Shown here: positions 1-9,592 of the stretch, piece after piece
Numbering within the stretch: position 1 is the first letter of the stretch
Layout of the letters: the number at the start of each line of letters is the position of its first letter
From: Nitrosomonadaceae bacterium
GTDB taxonomy: Bacteria > Pseudomonadota > Gammaproteobacteria > Burkholderiales > Nitrosomonadaceae
DNA length: 41,404 bases
Direction of reading: 5' to 3'
Assembly (NCBI GenBank): GCA_002721545.1
Contig: PBKR01000029.1
Coordinates: 1-41,404 of the forward strand
Notes under the pieces: generated by a model
The model's database searches: none
Told to the model about the DNA's origin: nothing
What the model saw: the letters and a program-made list of their open reading frames with translations, nothing else
Program-made: the position numbers and the translations under genes

Positions 1-110
1 ATAAGACCCATACCAAATTTATACCACCTTGAGTCATACCATAGTGATTGATCCCAGGAGCCGGATGAAGCTGTGGCCGCTGTTCCAGTTGAACCGTATG
101 TAGTTGCCAT
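1..110 (-). CDS. amoC: Ammonia monooxygenase subunit C, N-terminal fragment (runs off left edge)
   Basis: Reading the minus strand from an ATG at 110 gives an open frame of 36 codons to the window edge. It begins MATTYGSTGTAA and continues with SLWYDSRWYKFGMG. The Ala/Thr/Ser/Gly-rich start followed by a S-L-W-Y-D-S-(K/R)-x-Y-K-(F/Y)-G block matches my memory of AmoC N-termini in Nitrosomonas and Nitrosospira; methanotroph PmoC starts differently. AGGAGA at 118-123 lies 7 bases upstream, an excellent ribosome binding site. AmoC is a membrane subunit of the copper enzyme that oxidises ammonia to hydroxylamine. Whether amoA and amoB follow, or this is a lone amoC copy, cannot be seen. The identification rests on 36 residues recognised by memory. 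Confidence 0.8.
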   Translation of the reverse strand, partial: MATTYGSTGTAATASSGSWDQSLWYDSRWYKFGMGL

Positions 111-536
111 GTTAGTTTCTCCTATTCAAATAAATATTAAAACTATTTACTTTTTTTCTATTAGTAAATAGCTCTTGATCTAATTAACGGAGGCTTTTGA
201 CTCATTATTGAGACTTTTACTCTTCTCGATGATGATCAGTGGCAATAGATTAGCTGATAGAGTCCCTATAAGTCAAGAAACCTGATAGATGAATTTGTAA
301 TCTATAAGATTTATAGCTCTTTTTATAGGTAATCTTATTTTAAGTAAATGAGAGTATTTTATATTAGATAAGTAATTAATCATATGATTTTATTGATAAT
401 TTCGTTTGTAGTATGGGGCCATGTCACATAAATATCTTCTTTTATATATAGATTATTAATTATGGTATACATAATAATTTTTTATCGTTATTTATAATAA
501 TTAGATTATATTAGAGCTTCCTTAAAAAAAATTAAT
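111..536. other. Divergent amoC/priA intergenic region
   Basis: This 426-base AT-rich stretch separates the two divergent genes. The amoC half holds the ribosome binding site, a long leader and the candidate promoter. The priA half (about 300-536) shows only AT-rich sequence with weak inverted repeats (CTATAA/TTATAG at 302-316, ATTATG/CATAAT at 459-475). I see no convincing extra gene, RNA gene or strong terminator. Confidence 0.6.
247..276 (-). promoter_or_regulatory. Candidate sigma-70 promoter for amoC
   Basis: On the minus strand TTGACT (271-276) is followed after 18 bases by TAATCT (247-252). A start near 240 would give an untranslated leader of about 130 bases before the amoC ATG at 110. 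Long leaders are in line with what is known of amoC transcripts in ammonia oxidisers. The same two hexamers with the same 18-base spacer occur at 41304-41333 on the plus strand. Confidence 0.5.
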
Positions 537-2714
537 ATGCAAATTATTCGTGTTGCACTTGATGTTCCAGTAAATACAATATTTGATTATGTTGTACCAA
601 ATGCTATAACTCCTCAGGTTGGTGTCCGGGTACAGGTTCCATTTGGGCGGAAAATGGTTATCGGTATTATTCTTGAGGTAGTTACTCATTCATCTTTCTC
701 AAAAGAAAAACTTAAAACTGTTAAGTACATTTTTAATGATATCCCGGCCTTACCAGAATCATTGTTGGATCTCTTTAAATTCTGTAGTGAATATTACCAA
801 TATCCTCTTGGAGGGGTAGTGATGCATGCGCTTCCTACTAGATTACGTACATCTAGGCCATTTATCGAAAAACCTCAGATGAAATCTCAGTTTTGCATCA
901 CAAATAAAGGGAAGCTAGTTGATTCATCAGTAATTTCGAAAAGAAGTCTAGTTAAGCTACGTCTCCTAGCTTTGTTTAAGGAATCAAGAACTATCCACTT
1001 GTCTGAAATAAAACAGATTTCAGCTGGAGCAGTAAAAGTATTAAAAGAATTTTTAGATGTAGGGTGGGTGGTGGAATTTTCGCCTAAATTAAAAATTGAA
1101 AATGATGTACCACTAATTCTTAGGGAAGAGCAAGCAACTGTCGTAAATGAAATTGCAAAGGAGCTAAAACAATTTAATACGTGGTTATTGTATGGCATCA
1201 CAGGTAGTGGAAAGACGGAAATATATATGAGATTGATTGCTTTGCAGCTACTTGAAGGGCGGCAAACATTAGTGTTAATACCAGAAATTAATTTGACTCC
1301 ACAGCTAGAGGCAGTTTTTCGTGCACGTTTTCCAACTACCTCTATTATAAGTATTCACAGTGGTTTATCTCCTTCTGAGCGAACAAAGGGATGGTTACAG
1401 GCTTTGTATGGTACAGCTAAAATAATACTAGGAACCCGGCTTTCTGTATTCACACCAATCTCTAATCTTGGCTTGATAATTGTCGATGAAGAACAGGATA
1501 ATTCCTTTAAGCAGCAAAGTGGGCTGTGTTATTCTGCACGTGATTTGGCAGTTTTTCGTGCTAAATATACGAATATCCCAGTAATACTTGGCTCTGCAAC
1601 ACCATCACTTGAAAGCTATTACAATGCAATTAAAAATCGGTACCGTATGCTACGTTTGTATTCTCGGGCAGCTGATAATGCCTCCCTTCCTGTTATTCAA
1701 TGTATTGATACTAGGGTAGTTAGGGTTAGAGAGGGCTTATCTGATTCATTGATTGCGTCTTTAGAAAAAAGGATTAAATTAAAACAGCAAAGTTTAATAT
1801 TTATTAATCGTCGTGGTTTTGCACCAGTCTTAATGTGTAAATCATGTACATGGACAGCAACCTGTTCTCGCTGTGCAAGTCGCTTAGTAGTTCACTTAAA
1901 AGATAAAAATTTATGTTGTCATTATTGTGGGTATAAAAAGCAAATCCCATCTTCTTGTCCAGAGTGTGGTGATCAAGATATTGTGCCATTTGGTCAAGGC
2001 ACACAGAGAATAGAATCTGCCTTAAAGGTAAGATTTCCTGATGCACGAATTTTACGAATAGATCATGATAGTATGCGCCGTAAAGCAGCCTGGAGAAAAA
2101 TATTAGAAGAAATTCATGGGCAACGTGTAGATATTCTTGTAGGGACACAAATTCTAGCTAAAGGACATAACTTTCCAAATTTAGGTCTAGTTGGTGTCTT
2201 AAATTCAGACGCTTCACTTTATAGTACTGATTTTCGTTCGGCAGAAAATCTATTTTCACAACTCATACAAGTTGCTGGCCGAGCAGGGCGTGCTAGCATT
2301 GCTGGGGATGTGTTAATTCAAACTAAATTTCCTAATCATCCTTTATATCAAGCATTACGACAGCATGATTATGAGAATCTTGCAAGAATGATATTAGCAG
2401 AAAGAAGAGTAGCAAATTTTCCACCATATGTTTATCAAGCATTATTACGGGCAGAGGCGCCTAAGCTTTCTACTGCATTAAATTTTCTTTCGCATGTAAT
2501 GTCTCTAGCTGACCCGGGTAAAAATATAGAAATGTTTGACCCGGTCCCAGCACAATTGGCAAGGCTTAAGGGAATGGATAGGGCGCATTTATTAATACAA
2601 TCTGCCTCACGTATGGAATTACAAAAATTTCTTGCTGTATGGAGAATAAAGCTAACTAAAATTTCTACTCGTAAGATACGTTGGTCACTTGATATAGATC
2701 CAGTTGAATTTTAG
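537..2714 (+). CDS. priA: Primosomal protein N' (PriA), replication restart helicase
   Basis: PriA is a 3'-5' superfamily 2 DNA helicase that recognises stalled forks and reloads the replisome. The 725-residue length matches the family (E. coli 732). Residues 1-100 form the 3'-DNA-binding domain. Walker A (GITGSGKT) is at 220-227 and the Walker B box reads VDEEQD at 316-321. The two-zinc module has Cys 434, 437, 443, 446, 461, 464, 474 and 477 in the usual paired spacing, followed by helicase motifs V and VI with the AGRAGR motif. The DEEQ form replaces the DEEH form of many PriA proteins; I cannot say whether it is typical of this lineage. The ATG gives the expected family N-terminus, although only a weak ribosome binding site precedes it. 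Confidence 0.96.
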   Translation: MQIIRVALDVPVNTIFDYVVPNAITPQVGVRVQVPFGRKMVIGIILEVVTHSSFSKEKLKTVKYIFNDIPALPESLLDLFKFCSEYYQYPLGGVVMHALPTRLRTSRPFIEKPQMKSQFCITNKGKLVDSSVISKRSLVKLRLLALFKESRTIHLSEIKQISAGAVKVLKEFLDVGWVVEFSPKLKIENDVPLILREEQATVVNEIAKELKQFNTWLLYGITGSGKTEIYMRLIALQLLEGRQTLVLIPEINLTPQLEAVFRARFPTTSIISIHSGLSPSERTKGWLQALYGTAKIILGTRLSVFTPISNLGLIIVDEEQDNSFKQQSGLCYSARDLAVFRAKYTNIPVILGSATPSLESYYNAIKNRYRMLRLYSRAADNASLPVIQCIDTRVVRVREGLSDSLIASLEKRIKLKQQSLIFINRRGFAPVLMCKSCTWTATCSRCASRLVVHLKDKNLCCHYCGYKKQIPSSCPECGDQDIVPFGQGTQRIESALKVRFPDARILRIDHDSMRRKAAWRKILEEIHGQRVDILVGTQILAKGHNFPNLGLVGVLNSDASLYSTDFRSAENLFSQLIQVAGRAGRASIAGDVLIQTKFPNHPLYQALRQHDYENLARMILAERRVANFPPYVYQALLRAEAPKLSTALNFLSHVMSLADPGKNIEMFDPVPAQLARLKGMDRAHLLIQSASRMELQKFLAVWRIKLTKISTRKIRWSLDIDPVEF

Positions 2715-2784
2715 AAAAAAATTTTATGAATCAGATTATATGAGAATAATTTATATTTAAATTTCAAGGAAAATTATAATTTAA

Positions 2785-3669
2785 TTAATGTATTTCTGCT
2801 GATAGCTTCATCATCATATCTTCTGCTTGATTGAGATAGCCCTGTCCAAATAAATTTAGATGATTGAGGATGTGATAAAGATTATAGAGTATTTTGCGAA
2901 TTTTATAGCTAGGGTCTAGTGGGTAGGCTTCGTTATAGGCTGCATAGAAAGTTTTGGGAAAGCCACCAAAAAGCTCAGTCATAGCAAGGTCTGTCTCACG
3001 GTCTCCATAATATATTGCTGGATCATATAATACAGGATGCCCTGTAAGGTCATAACTGCAGTTCCCGTGCCATAAATCTCCATGCAATAAAGATGCAACT
3101 TGCGGGTTCTCTGGAAAGAAGGATTTAAGTTCGGCCATTAAGTATTCACCCTGTTTCAGTATTATTCCTGTATAGCCGTTAGTTTTCGCAAGTTGTAATT
3201 GATATCCAAGGCGATGCTTACGCCAGAAATTTATCCAGTCAAGAGAGAAATCATTAATCTGTTCCGTAGAGCCGATAGTATTATTTTGTATCCAGCCAAA
3301 TTTTTCAAAGGATTTCTGATGCATTTCTGCGAGCCCCGTCCCTAGTGCTGCACTTCCATTTTTAGTGATATGATCCATTTCAATATACTCTAATACTAGG
3401 TAAGAATTAGTTTCATTCTTGCCCCAGCATATCGGAGTAGGAACTCGAAGGGAGCAAGAGTTTTGAATTTCTTGTAGACCCATAGCTTCTGATTCAAACA
3501 TATGTAAATTTACATTTTTATTCGTTTTTACAAAAAAACTATGTTTGCTGTTTTTAATACAATAAGCTTGATTAATACATCCGCCGCTAATTGAGGAAAT
3601 TTTTTCTATATCAAAAAAGTTATTGATTGAAGTTGAGATTTGTATGGCAATATCTGACCAGAGTGACAT
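2785..3669 (-). CDS. Fructosamine kinase family protein (FN3K/YniA-like)
   Basis: The 294-residue protein has the aminoglycoside-phosphotransferase-like kinase fold of the FN3K family. Visible are an N-terminal lobe with the ATP-binding Lys region (FFVKTN, about 45-50), the catalytic loop HGDLWHGN at 196-203 and the metal-binding block beginning DPAIYYGDRETD at about 216. These are the diagnostic FN3K/YniA motifs. Family members phosphorylate ketosamine (glycated) adducts on proteins, which leads to deglycation; the substrate here is an inference. It lies 27 bases downstream of argH on the same strand, so it is probably co-transcribed, and it converges with priA. Family assignment is secure; the physiological role is not. 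Confidence 0.88.
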   Translation of the reverse strand: MSLWSDIAIQISTSINNFFDIEKISSISGGCINQAYCIKNSKHSFFVKTNKNVNLHMFESEAMGLQEIQNSCSLRVPTPICWGKNETNSYLVLEYIEMDHITKNGSAALGTGLAEMHQKSFEKFGWIQNNTIGSTEQINDFSLDWINFWRKHRLGYQLQLAKTNGYTGIILKQGEYLMAELKSFFPENPQVASLLHGDLWHGNCSYDLTGHPVLYDPAIYYGDRETDLAMTELFGGFPKTFYAAYNEAYPLDPSYKIRKILYNLYHILNHLNLFGQGYLNQAEDMMMKLSAEIH

Positions 3670-3696
3670 ATCTTATTTTTCAAATCAATATTTATG

Positions 3697-5109
3697 CTAG
3701 GACATATTTTTTCTAGCGGATTTTATTGTTTTACTAACTTGTGATGGTGCTGTGCCACCAATATGGTTACGACTTTTAATTGATCCGTCTACAGTTAATA
3801 TACTAAAGATATCTTTCTTAATTAATTGAGAAAATTTTTGTAACTCAGGTAGGGTAAGTTCACTCAAGTCACATTCTTTTTTCTCTGCAGCTCGTACAGC
3901 CTTTGCTACAGTTTCATGCGCGTCCCTAAATGGCATTCCTTTTCTTGTAAGGTAATCAGCAAAATCAGTAGCCGTAGAGTATCCTTGTATTGCAGCATTG
4001 CGCATAGAATTTATATCAACATGAACTCCTTTAATAATATCAGTGTAAATACATAAAGTTTCTTTTAGAGTATCTACTGTATCAAATAGTGGCTCTTTAT
4101 CCTCTTGGTTATCTTTATTGTAGGCCAATGGCTGTGCTTTCATCAATGTTAGTAAAGCAATAAGATTTCCGTTTATACGTCCTGTTTTTCCACGTACTAG
4201 TTCTGGTACGTCAGGGTTTTTCTTTTGTGGCATAATGGATGAGCCAGTACAGAAACGGTCATCTAGTTGAATAAATCTAAATAATGGGCTCATCCATAAA
4301 ATTAATTCTTCAGATAATCGTGATAGATGAGTCATGATGAGTGTCGAACAAGCACAGAACTCAATAGCAAAATCTCGGTCAGAAACTGCATCAAGCGAGT
4401 TCATACAAATATCATCAAAGTCTAATTTTTTTGCTACTATTTTTCGATTAATTGGATAACTGGTCCCTGCTAATGCTGCCGATCCTAATGGGAGTATATT
4501 TACTCTTTTCCTACAGTCAAATAATCGATGCTTATCACGTTTAAGCATCTCAAAATATGCCATAAGATGATGGCCAAAAGAGATTGGTTGAGCTATCTGT
4601 AAATGAGTTAAGCCTGGCATTACTGTATTTATATTCTTTTCAGCAAGGTCTAGTATTGAGAACTGAAATTTTATAATAAGTTTAATGATTTCATCGATTG
4701 AAGAACGTAAATAAAGACGGATATCAGTTGCTATTTGATCATTGCGTGAGCGAGCTGTATGGAGGCGTTTGCCAGCATCACCAACTAATTCGGTAAGACG
4801 TCTCTCAATATTAAGATGTACATCTTCTAGCTCAAGTGACCAGTTAAATGTACCTTTATGTATTTCCTTGCGAATTTGGCGTAGCCCCTTTTCGATCGCG
4901 GCTAGATCTTTGGTACTGATAATTCCTGCAGCAGAAAGCATTTGAGCATGGGCAAAGGAGGCCTGTATATCATATTCTGCTAGCCGCTGATCAAATTCTA
5001 CGGAAGCAGTGTACCGTTGTACTAGCTTAGAGACTGGTTCGTTAAATCTTCCTGACCAGGTTGTTTTATTTTTTTTTGCTGATAGGGTTTTCTTTTTTGG
5101 ATTTTTCAT
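3697..5109 (-). CDS. argH: Argininosuccinate lyase
   Basis: ArgH cleaves argininosuccinate to arginine and fumarate, the last step of arginine biosynthesis, as a cytoplasmic homotetramer. The 470-residue length fits. The three conserved fumarase/aspartase superfamily regions are present: HTARSRNDQ at 117-125, [10 protein letters not shown] at 166-175, and the signature loop [12 protein letters not shown] at 289-300 carrying the catalytic Ser. A Lys-rich stretch at residues 1-15 precedes the usual start (WSGRF), as in several proteobacterial homologues. It follows the SUF operon by 56 bases on the same strand and may be read through from it. Confidence 0.97.
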   Translation of the reverse strand: MKNPKKKTLSAKKNKTTWSGRFNEPVSKLVQRYTASVEFDQRLAEYDIQASFAHAQMLSAAGIISTKDLAAIEKGLRQIRKEIHKGTFNWSLELEDVHLNIERRLTELVGDAGKRLHTARSRNDQIATDIRLYLRSSIDEIIKLIIKFQFSILDLAEKNINTVMPGLTHLQIAQPISFGHHLMAYFEMLKRDKHRLFDCRKRVNILPLGSAALAGTSYPINRKIVAKKLDFDDICMNSLDAVSDRDFAIEFCACSTLIMTHLSRLSEELILWMSPLFRFIQLDDRFCTGSSIMPQKKNPDVPELVRGKTGRINGNLIALLTLMKAQPLAYNKDNQEDKEPLFDTVDTLKETLCIYTDIIKGVHVDINSMRNAAIQGYSTATDFADYLTRKGMPFRDAHETVAKAVRAAEKKECDLSELTLPELQKFSQLIKKDIFSILTVDGSIKSRNHIGGTAPSQVSKTIKSARKNMS

Positions 5110-5165
5110 TATGTCTTATCAAAAATGAAAATACGCTTAATTCCTTCTTAGGATCGATTTATTAT

Positions 5166-5726
5166 TTAGACTGCTACAATCTCAATATCAGATTCAATTG
5201 ACCTCAGTAGCCCTTCAATACCTCGTAGTGTCCCGGAAATAGAACTTGGGCAGCTACCACATGCACCCTGATAGTGAACGCTAAGTACGTTATCTTTCAG
5301 CCCAACTACATAGAGGTCTCCACCATCTCCTTGTAAATAGGGTCGTACTTCCTCATCTAACAGATTATTAATTCTATCAAGGCGCAATTGATCTTTTGTG
5401 CTCAAATTGGATATGGTAGTAGATGCAGTTGCTAAAGTATCTGTAGATTGAGCATGTGCCGCAGGAGCTGCTCGAATTGGATCTGCAACTTCTCGTTTTA
5501 GATCTGCCCAATTTGCACCTCCATCTTGTGTGATAGTAATCCAATGATCTACATAAAATATATTAGTTACGTGGTCAATTTCAAATAACTCAGTAGCAAG
5601 AGGATCATCTTTTGCTTGCTCAGCACTATCATAAGAGCGTGTCACTCCCCAAGTTAATGGTTCTTTTAGGACGAATTTTAGTGCATTTGGATTAGGTGTT
5701 CCTTCAATTTCTGAAATTTTTGGCAT
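5166..5726 (-). CDS. Nfu-type iron-sulfur cluster carrier (Nfu N-domain plus NifU C-domain)
   Basis: The first 90 or so residues resemble the Nfu N-terminal domain (TPNPNALKFVL at 10-20). A flexible Ala/Ser/Thr-rich linker follows (about 85-110), then a NifU C-terminal domain with the CGSC motif (Cys 156 and Cys 159). Proteins of this architecture hold a [4Fe-4S] cluster between two subunits and pass it to target enzymes. It is the last gene of the SUF operon, 10 bases after sufU, which suggests a delivery role for clusters made by SufBCD. At 186 residues it is complete. Domain assignment is firm; the client proteins are unknown. Confidence 0.9.
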   Translation of the reverse strand: MPKISEIEGTPNPNALKFVLKEPLTWGVTRSYDSAEQAKDDPLATELFEIDHVTNIFYVDHWITITQDGGANWADLKREVADPIRAAPAAHAQSTDTLATASTTISNLSTKDQLRLDRINNLLDEEVRPYLQGDGGDLYVVGLKDNVLSVHYQGACGSCPSSISGTLRGIEGLLRSIESDIEIVAV

Positions 5727-5736
5727 TTATAGTATC

Positions 5737-6225
5737 CTATGAGGCATTACCAATAGAGGTATGCATTGGGTCATTATCAGCTTCAGTTGAAATTGTAGTA
5801 ATAGAATTTAATGCTGCTTGTAGTGTATGCCATGGTAGTATTGCACACTTGACTCTTGTAGGGAGATCTCGAACTCCAACAAAAACAGTTAATCGTCCCA
5901 GGTTATGGTTGTCATCAGGCTCAAGTTTTCCAACTGACATATCCCTAAATTCCTTGATCATCGTTTCTGCTTCAGCTTGTGTTTTACCCTTAACATTGGC
6001 AGTCATCATTGAAGCAGACGCCTTACAGATTGCACATGATTCACCTTGAAATGAGATAGAATTAATAATTAGATTTTCACTAAGATTGATTTTAATATTC
6101 AGATGATCTCCACATAATGGATTATGCCCTTCAGCTGATCTATTTGCATTATCAAGTGAACCATAATTTCTTGGATTTCTATTGTGGTCAAGGATTACTT
6201 CTTGATAGAGAGATTTTGTAACCAT
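5737..6225 (-). CDS. sufU: SufU-type Fe-S assembly protein (SUF-associated IscU/NifU N-domain homologue)
   Basis: This 162-residue protein belongs to the IscU superfamily. Cys38 and Asp40 (CGD), Cys64 (GESC, with a further Cys67) and Cys127 (VKC) match the metal-ligand set of SufU. The stretch between the second and third ligand cysteines contains the extra segment (about residues 80-110) that separates SufU from true IscU. SufU accepts sulfur from SufS, as SufE does in enterobacteria; no sufE is seen here. The ATG overlaps the sufS stop codon by one base, which indicates translational coupling. Confidence 0.88.
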   Translation of the reverse strand: MVTKSLYQEVILDHNRNPRNYGSLDNANRSAEGHNPLCGDHLNIKINLSENLIINSISFQGESCAICKASASMMTANVKGKTQAEAETMIKEFRDMSVGKLEPDDNHNLGRLTVFVGVRDLPTRVKCAILPWHTLQAALNSITTISTEADNDPMHTSIGNAS

Positions 6226-7484
6226 TATAAGAAAACCTTCTGCACCTTCTGAATACCTGCGATTAACGCATCGATTTCAGATATATTATTGTAAAAAGAA
6301 AAAGAGGCACGTGTGGTTGCTGGTACTTTAAAATGTTGCATTACCGGTTGTGCACAATGATGTCCAGTGCGAACAGCAATACCCTCCTCGTTTAATAGTG
6401 TCCCTATATCATGCGGGTGTATTCCTTTAATAGAAAAAGACAAAACTGCAACTTTTTCTGCAGCAGAGCCAATAATCTGTGTGCCCGGTATAGTATTAAT
6501 TTTCTCAGTTGCATAATTTATTAAGTTTTGTTCGTATTCTTCAATTATAGATAAATCGATTGAAGATAAATAGTCAATGGCTGCACCAAATCCAATTGCA
6601 GCCGCAATTGGTGGTGTTCCAGCCTCAAATTTATGTGGGATCGTATTAAAGGTGGTCTTTTCAAACGTAACAGATGTAATCATATCTCCACCACCTTTGA
6701 ATGGCTTCATACAATTTAGCTGGTTAGCTTTGCCATAGAGAACCCCAATTCCTGTTGGGCCACATAATTTATGCCCCGAAAATGTATAAAAATCACAATC
6801 AAGTTCTCGTACATCAATTTTCATGTGTGGAGCAGCCTGCGCTCCGTCTACTAGCACAGGAACGTCTTGAGTATGCGCATATTTGATCATCTGCTTAATT
6901 GGATTTATGGTCCCAATTGCATTTGATACATGAGTCACGCTTACAAGTTTTGTATTTTTATTAAAAAGCTTCTTATATTCTTCGATCAAGAGTTCTCCCG
7001 CATCATTAATTGGCACAACACGGATTTTTACTCCATTCTCTTCAGCTAACATTTGCCATGGCACTATGTTCGAATGGTGCTCAAGGGCAGTTAATATAAT
7101 CTCATCTCCAGAGTTAATAAATTTACGGCCATAGCCATGGGCTACTAAATTTATTGCATCTGTTGTTCCACTGGTAAAAATTATTTCCCGATCTTCATTT
7201 GCATTAATAAAATTCTTTATTTTGTGGCGTGATTTCTCATACTCTGCAGTAGCCGTTTCTGATAAATAATGCACTGCACGGTTAATGTTGGCGTGTTCCA
7301 TAGTTTGATACCTGAGCATACGATCCATAACTACTTTTGGCATCTGGCTAGAAGCAGCATTATCAAAGTAGATTAGCTGTTTGTCATCGATCTTAAGTTT
7401 AAGAATAGGGAAATCAGCACGTACCTGTTCATTATTGAACATTGAAGCGACTGATGATCTTAATAAAGGTTCAACGAGGGTCAT
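6225..7484 (-). CDS. sufS: Cysteine desulfurase SufS (class II, PLP-dependent)
   Basis: SufS removes sulfur from L-cysteine as a persulfide on its active Cys and feeds the SUF scaffold. The PLP lysine is Lys239 in SGHKLCGPTG. The catalytic cysteine is Cys377 in VRTGHHCAQP, the short-loop form typical of group II enzymes. The length of 419 is slightly above the usual 405-415 because of about 14 leader residues. An internal Met15 (7442) could be the true start, but the upstream ATG at 7484 sits just three bases after the sufD stop and suits a coupled operon. Confidence 0.96.
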   Translation of the reverse strand: MTLVEPLLRSSVASMFNNEQVRADFPILKLKIDDKQLIYFDNAASSQMPKVVMDRMLRYQTMEHANINRAVHYLSETATAEYEKSRHKIKNFINANEDREIIFTSGTTDAINLVAHGYGRKFINSGDEIILTALEHHSNIVPWQMLAEENGVKIRVVPINDAGELLIEEYKKLFNKNTKLVSVTHVSNAIGTINPIKQMIKYAHTQDVPVLVDGAQAAPHMKIDVRELDCDFYTFSGHKLCGPTGIGVLYGKANQLNCMKPFKGGGDMITSVTFEKTTFNTIPHKFEAGTPPIAAAIGFGAAIDYLSSIDLSIIEEYEQNLINYATEKINTIPGTQIIGSAAEKVAVLSFSIKGIHPHDIGTLLNEEGIAVRTGHHCAQPVMQHFKVPATTRASFSFYNNISEIDALIAGIQKVQKVFL

Positions 7485-7487
7485 ATT

Positions 7488-8801
7488 CTAATCTCTTTGA
7501 GTTTGTTCATGTACTGCCTGTTCTAGTCGAAGTTTTAGTGAAGCTATAGGTATACGTTCAATAATTTCAGCACCAAATGCGTATGTCAGCAAGTTGCGTG
7601 CTGTGATTTCTGATAGTCCGCGACTTTTAAGATAAAATATCTCTTCATTATCTAATTGGCCAATAGTTGCTCCATGAGAACATTTTACATCATCTGCAAA
7701 GATTTCTAGTTGGGGCTTAGTATCAATTATAGCTTTGGGAGTTAGCAAAAGATTACGGTTAGATTGATTAGAATTTGTAAGTTGCGCATCTTGCCTTACG
7801 ATAATTTTTCCATTAAATACTGCATGTGCAGAATCATCAATAATACATTTGTGTAATTGGTGGCTTATACAATGTGGTTTTATATGGTCAATACAGGCAT
7901 GAGTATCAGCAAGTTGACGATTAGATATCAGTGCAAGCCCATCAGCTGTGCATTCGGCACCTTCACCTTTTAGTAACACATTAAGGTTATAACGAGAAAT
8001 ACGAGCACCAAATGCGACGCTAACAGACTGATATCGGCTGGCTCGCGCTAGTGATACAGAACAATTTGCCATATGAAATGCTTTTTTGCTATCACGTTGT
8101 ATTCGTATATGATTGACATGGGCGCTATCAGCAATTACAAATTCTGCTACCGTATTAGTAATATAAGTGTCTTCCTGCAATGTGACATAGTCTTCAATAA
8201 CTGTCACGTTACTACCTGGTTCAGCTACTAATAGGCAGCGTGGGTGATTTGACGTTTCTTTTTGGGTAGTAATGAATAAAAGATGTATTGGTGCCTCAAC
8301 CAAAATATCTTTTGGCACCATTATTAGTGCGCCTTCATTTAGAAATGCTGTATTAAGTGCAGCAAAAATATTGTCCTTAATTTCTGTGTAATAACCCAGA
8401 TGAGATTTTATAGCCGTTAGATCTTTAGAGGATGCTGTTGCTAAGTTGGAAACCACCACGCCAGAATTTTTAGATTTTTTTGTTATTTGTACAGATAAAT
8501 GAGGCGCATAAATTCCATTAATAAACACGAGCCTAGTTACGGTTTCTGTAAGATAGAAATGTTCTATATCAGAATTTTGCAGCGGAGACATTACCCGTAA
8601 TGGCTGGAAAGATGTTTTGGTCAGTGGAGAAATATCAGTAAAGCGCCATTCTTCATCATTCTTAGTCGGGAATTTTAGCGTATTTATTTGATTAACTGCA
8701 CTCGATCGCAACTGATTAAGCCTTTTGAGTGGGCTTTTCGATAGCTTTGACTGTCCCTTGAGCAGATTCTTAAGAGATCTCTCACTTGCAACTATACTCA
8801 T
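7488..8801 (-). CDS. sufD: SufD, scaffold subunit of the SufBCD complex
   Basis: SufD pairs with SufB and the ATPase SufC to assemble nascent Fe-S clusters. The 437-residue protein has the SufBD beta-helix core, with the family block around CSHGATIGQLDNEEIFYLKS in the C-terminal third, including the conserved Cys-Ser-His-Gly. An alpha-helical N-terminal domain (about 1-110, with the EEWRFTDISPL motif) precedes it. The start lies two bases after the sufC stop. The N-terminal region is more divergent than the core, as is usual for SufD. Confidence 0.95.
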   Translation of the reverse strand: MSIVASERSLKNLLKGQSKLSKSPLKRLNQLRSSAVNQINTLKFPTKNDEEWRFTDISPLTKTSFQPLRVMSPLQNSDIEHFYLTETVTRLVFINGIYAPHLSVQITKKSKNSGVVVSNLATASSKDLTAIKSHLGYYTEIKDNIFAALNTAFLNEGALIMVPKDILVEAPIHLLFITTQKETSNHPRCLLVAEPGSNVTVIEDYVTLQEDTYITNTVAEFVIADSAHVNHIRIQRDSKKAFHMANCSVSLARASRYQSVSVAFGARISRYNLNVLLKGEGAECTADGLALISNRQLADTHACIDHIKPHCISHQLHKCIIDDSAHAVFNGKIIVRQDAQLTNSNQSNRNLLLTPKAIIDTKPQLEIFADDVKCSHGATIGQLDNEEIFYLKSRGLSEITARNLLTYAFGAEIIERIPIASLKLRLEQAVHEQTQRD

Positions 8802-8803
8802 AT

Positions 8804-9592
8804 TTATGTCCCTACTGCGGCAATTCTTTCGATATTGACCCAGTCATAGCCATGTTTTTCAAGGTCCAGTGCTAGCTCTTTGCCTCCAGTTTTAATTATA
8901 CGACCTGAGTCCATTACATGGACGTAATCCGGTACGATATAGTTCAGCATACGTTGGTAATGTGTAACTAGTATGATTGCATTGTTTTTATTTGTAAGCT
9001 GGTTAACGCCATTAGATACAACTCTAAGCGCATCAATATCAAGACCAGAGTCTGTTTCATCTAGAATGGCTATTTTAGGTTCAAGCAATGCCATTTGTAG
9101 TATCTCATTACGTTTTTTTTCTCCACCTGAAAAATTTTCATTAACACTACGGTCAAGGAAATCTGGATTCATTTCAAGTAGCTTCATTTTTTCCCTGACA
9201 AAATCATCAAATTCAAGTGGATCAAGCTCTTCTTTATTCTGTTCTATTTGTGCCGTATTAAAAGCAAGGCGTAAGAATTGATTGTTTGCTACACCTGGAA
9301 TTTCTATAGGGTATTGGAAGCCAAGAAAAATTCCAACTCTTGCGCGGTCTTCTGGTGCTAAATCAAGCAGGTTTTTTCCTTCAAAATCTACTGTACCATC
9401 TGTGATCTCATAGCTAGTATGGCCGGCAAGAACTTTGGCTAAAGTACTTTTCCCCGATCCATTTGTTCCCATAATCGCATGTATTTCACCACTTTTAATA
9501 GTAAGGTTAATTCCATTTAAGATTTCACTATTATCCACAGCTGCATGTAGATTACATATTTTAAGTAGAGTTTTGCTGCCTTGATAAATCAT
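8804..9592 (-). CDS. sufC: SufC, ABC-type ATPase of the SufBCD complex
   Basis: SufC is a soluble ABC ATPase that powers conformational changes of SufB-SufD rather than membrane transport. The 262-residue protein has Walker [10 protein letters not shown] at 42-50, the SufC form of the signature SGGEKKR at 155-161, and Walker B ending Asp178-Glu179 in the SufC-specific [14 protein letters not shown]. The H-loop (VTHYQR) follows. The ATG overlaps the sufB stop in an ATGA arrangement, consistent with coupled synthesis at matched levels. Confidence 0.97.
   Translation of the reverse strand: MIYQGSKTLLKICNLHAAVDNSEILNGINLTIKSGEIHAIMGTNGSGKSTLAKVLAGHTSYEITDGTVDFEGKNLLDLAPEDRARVGIFLGFQYPIEIPGVANNQFLRLAFNTAQIEQNKEELDPLEFDDFVREKMKLLEMNPDFLDRSVNENFSGGEKKRNEILQMALLEPKIAILDETDSGLDIDALRVVSNGVNQLTNKNNAIILVTHYQRMLNYIVPDYVHVMDSGRIIKTGGKELALDLEKHGYDWVNIERIAAVGT

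Noticed and set aside
302-316. CTATAA/TTATAG hairpin followed by a T-rich run
   Set aside because: The stem is only six AT-rich pairs, too weak for a terminator, and no gene ends just upstream on that strand.
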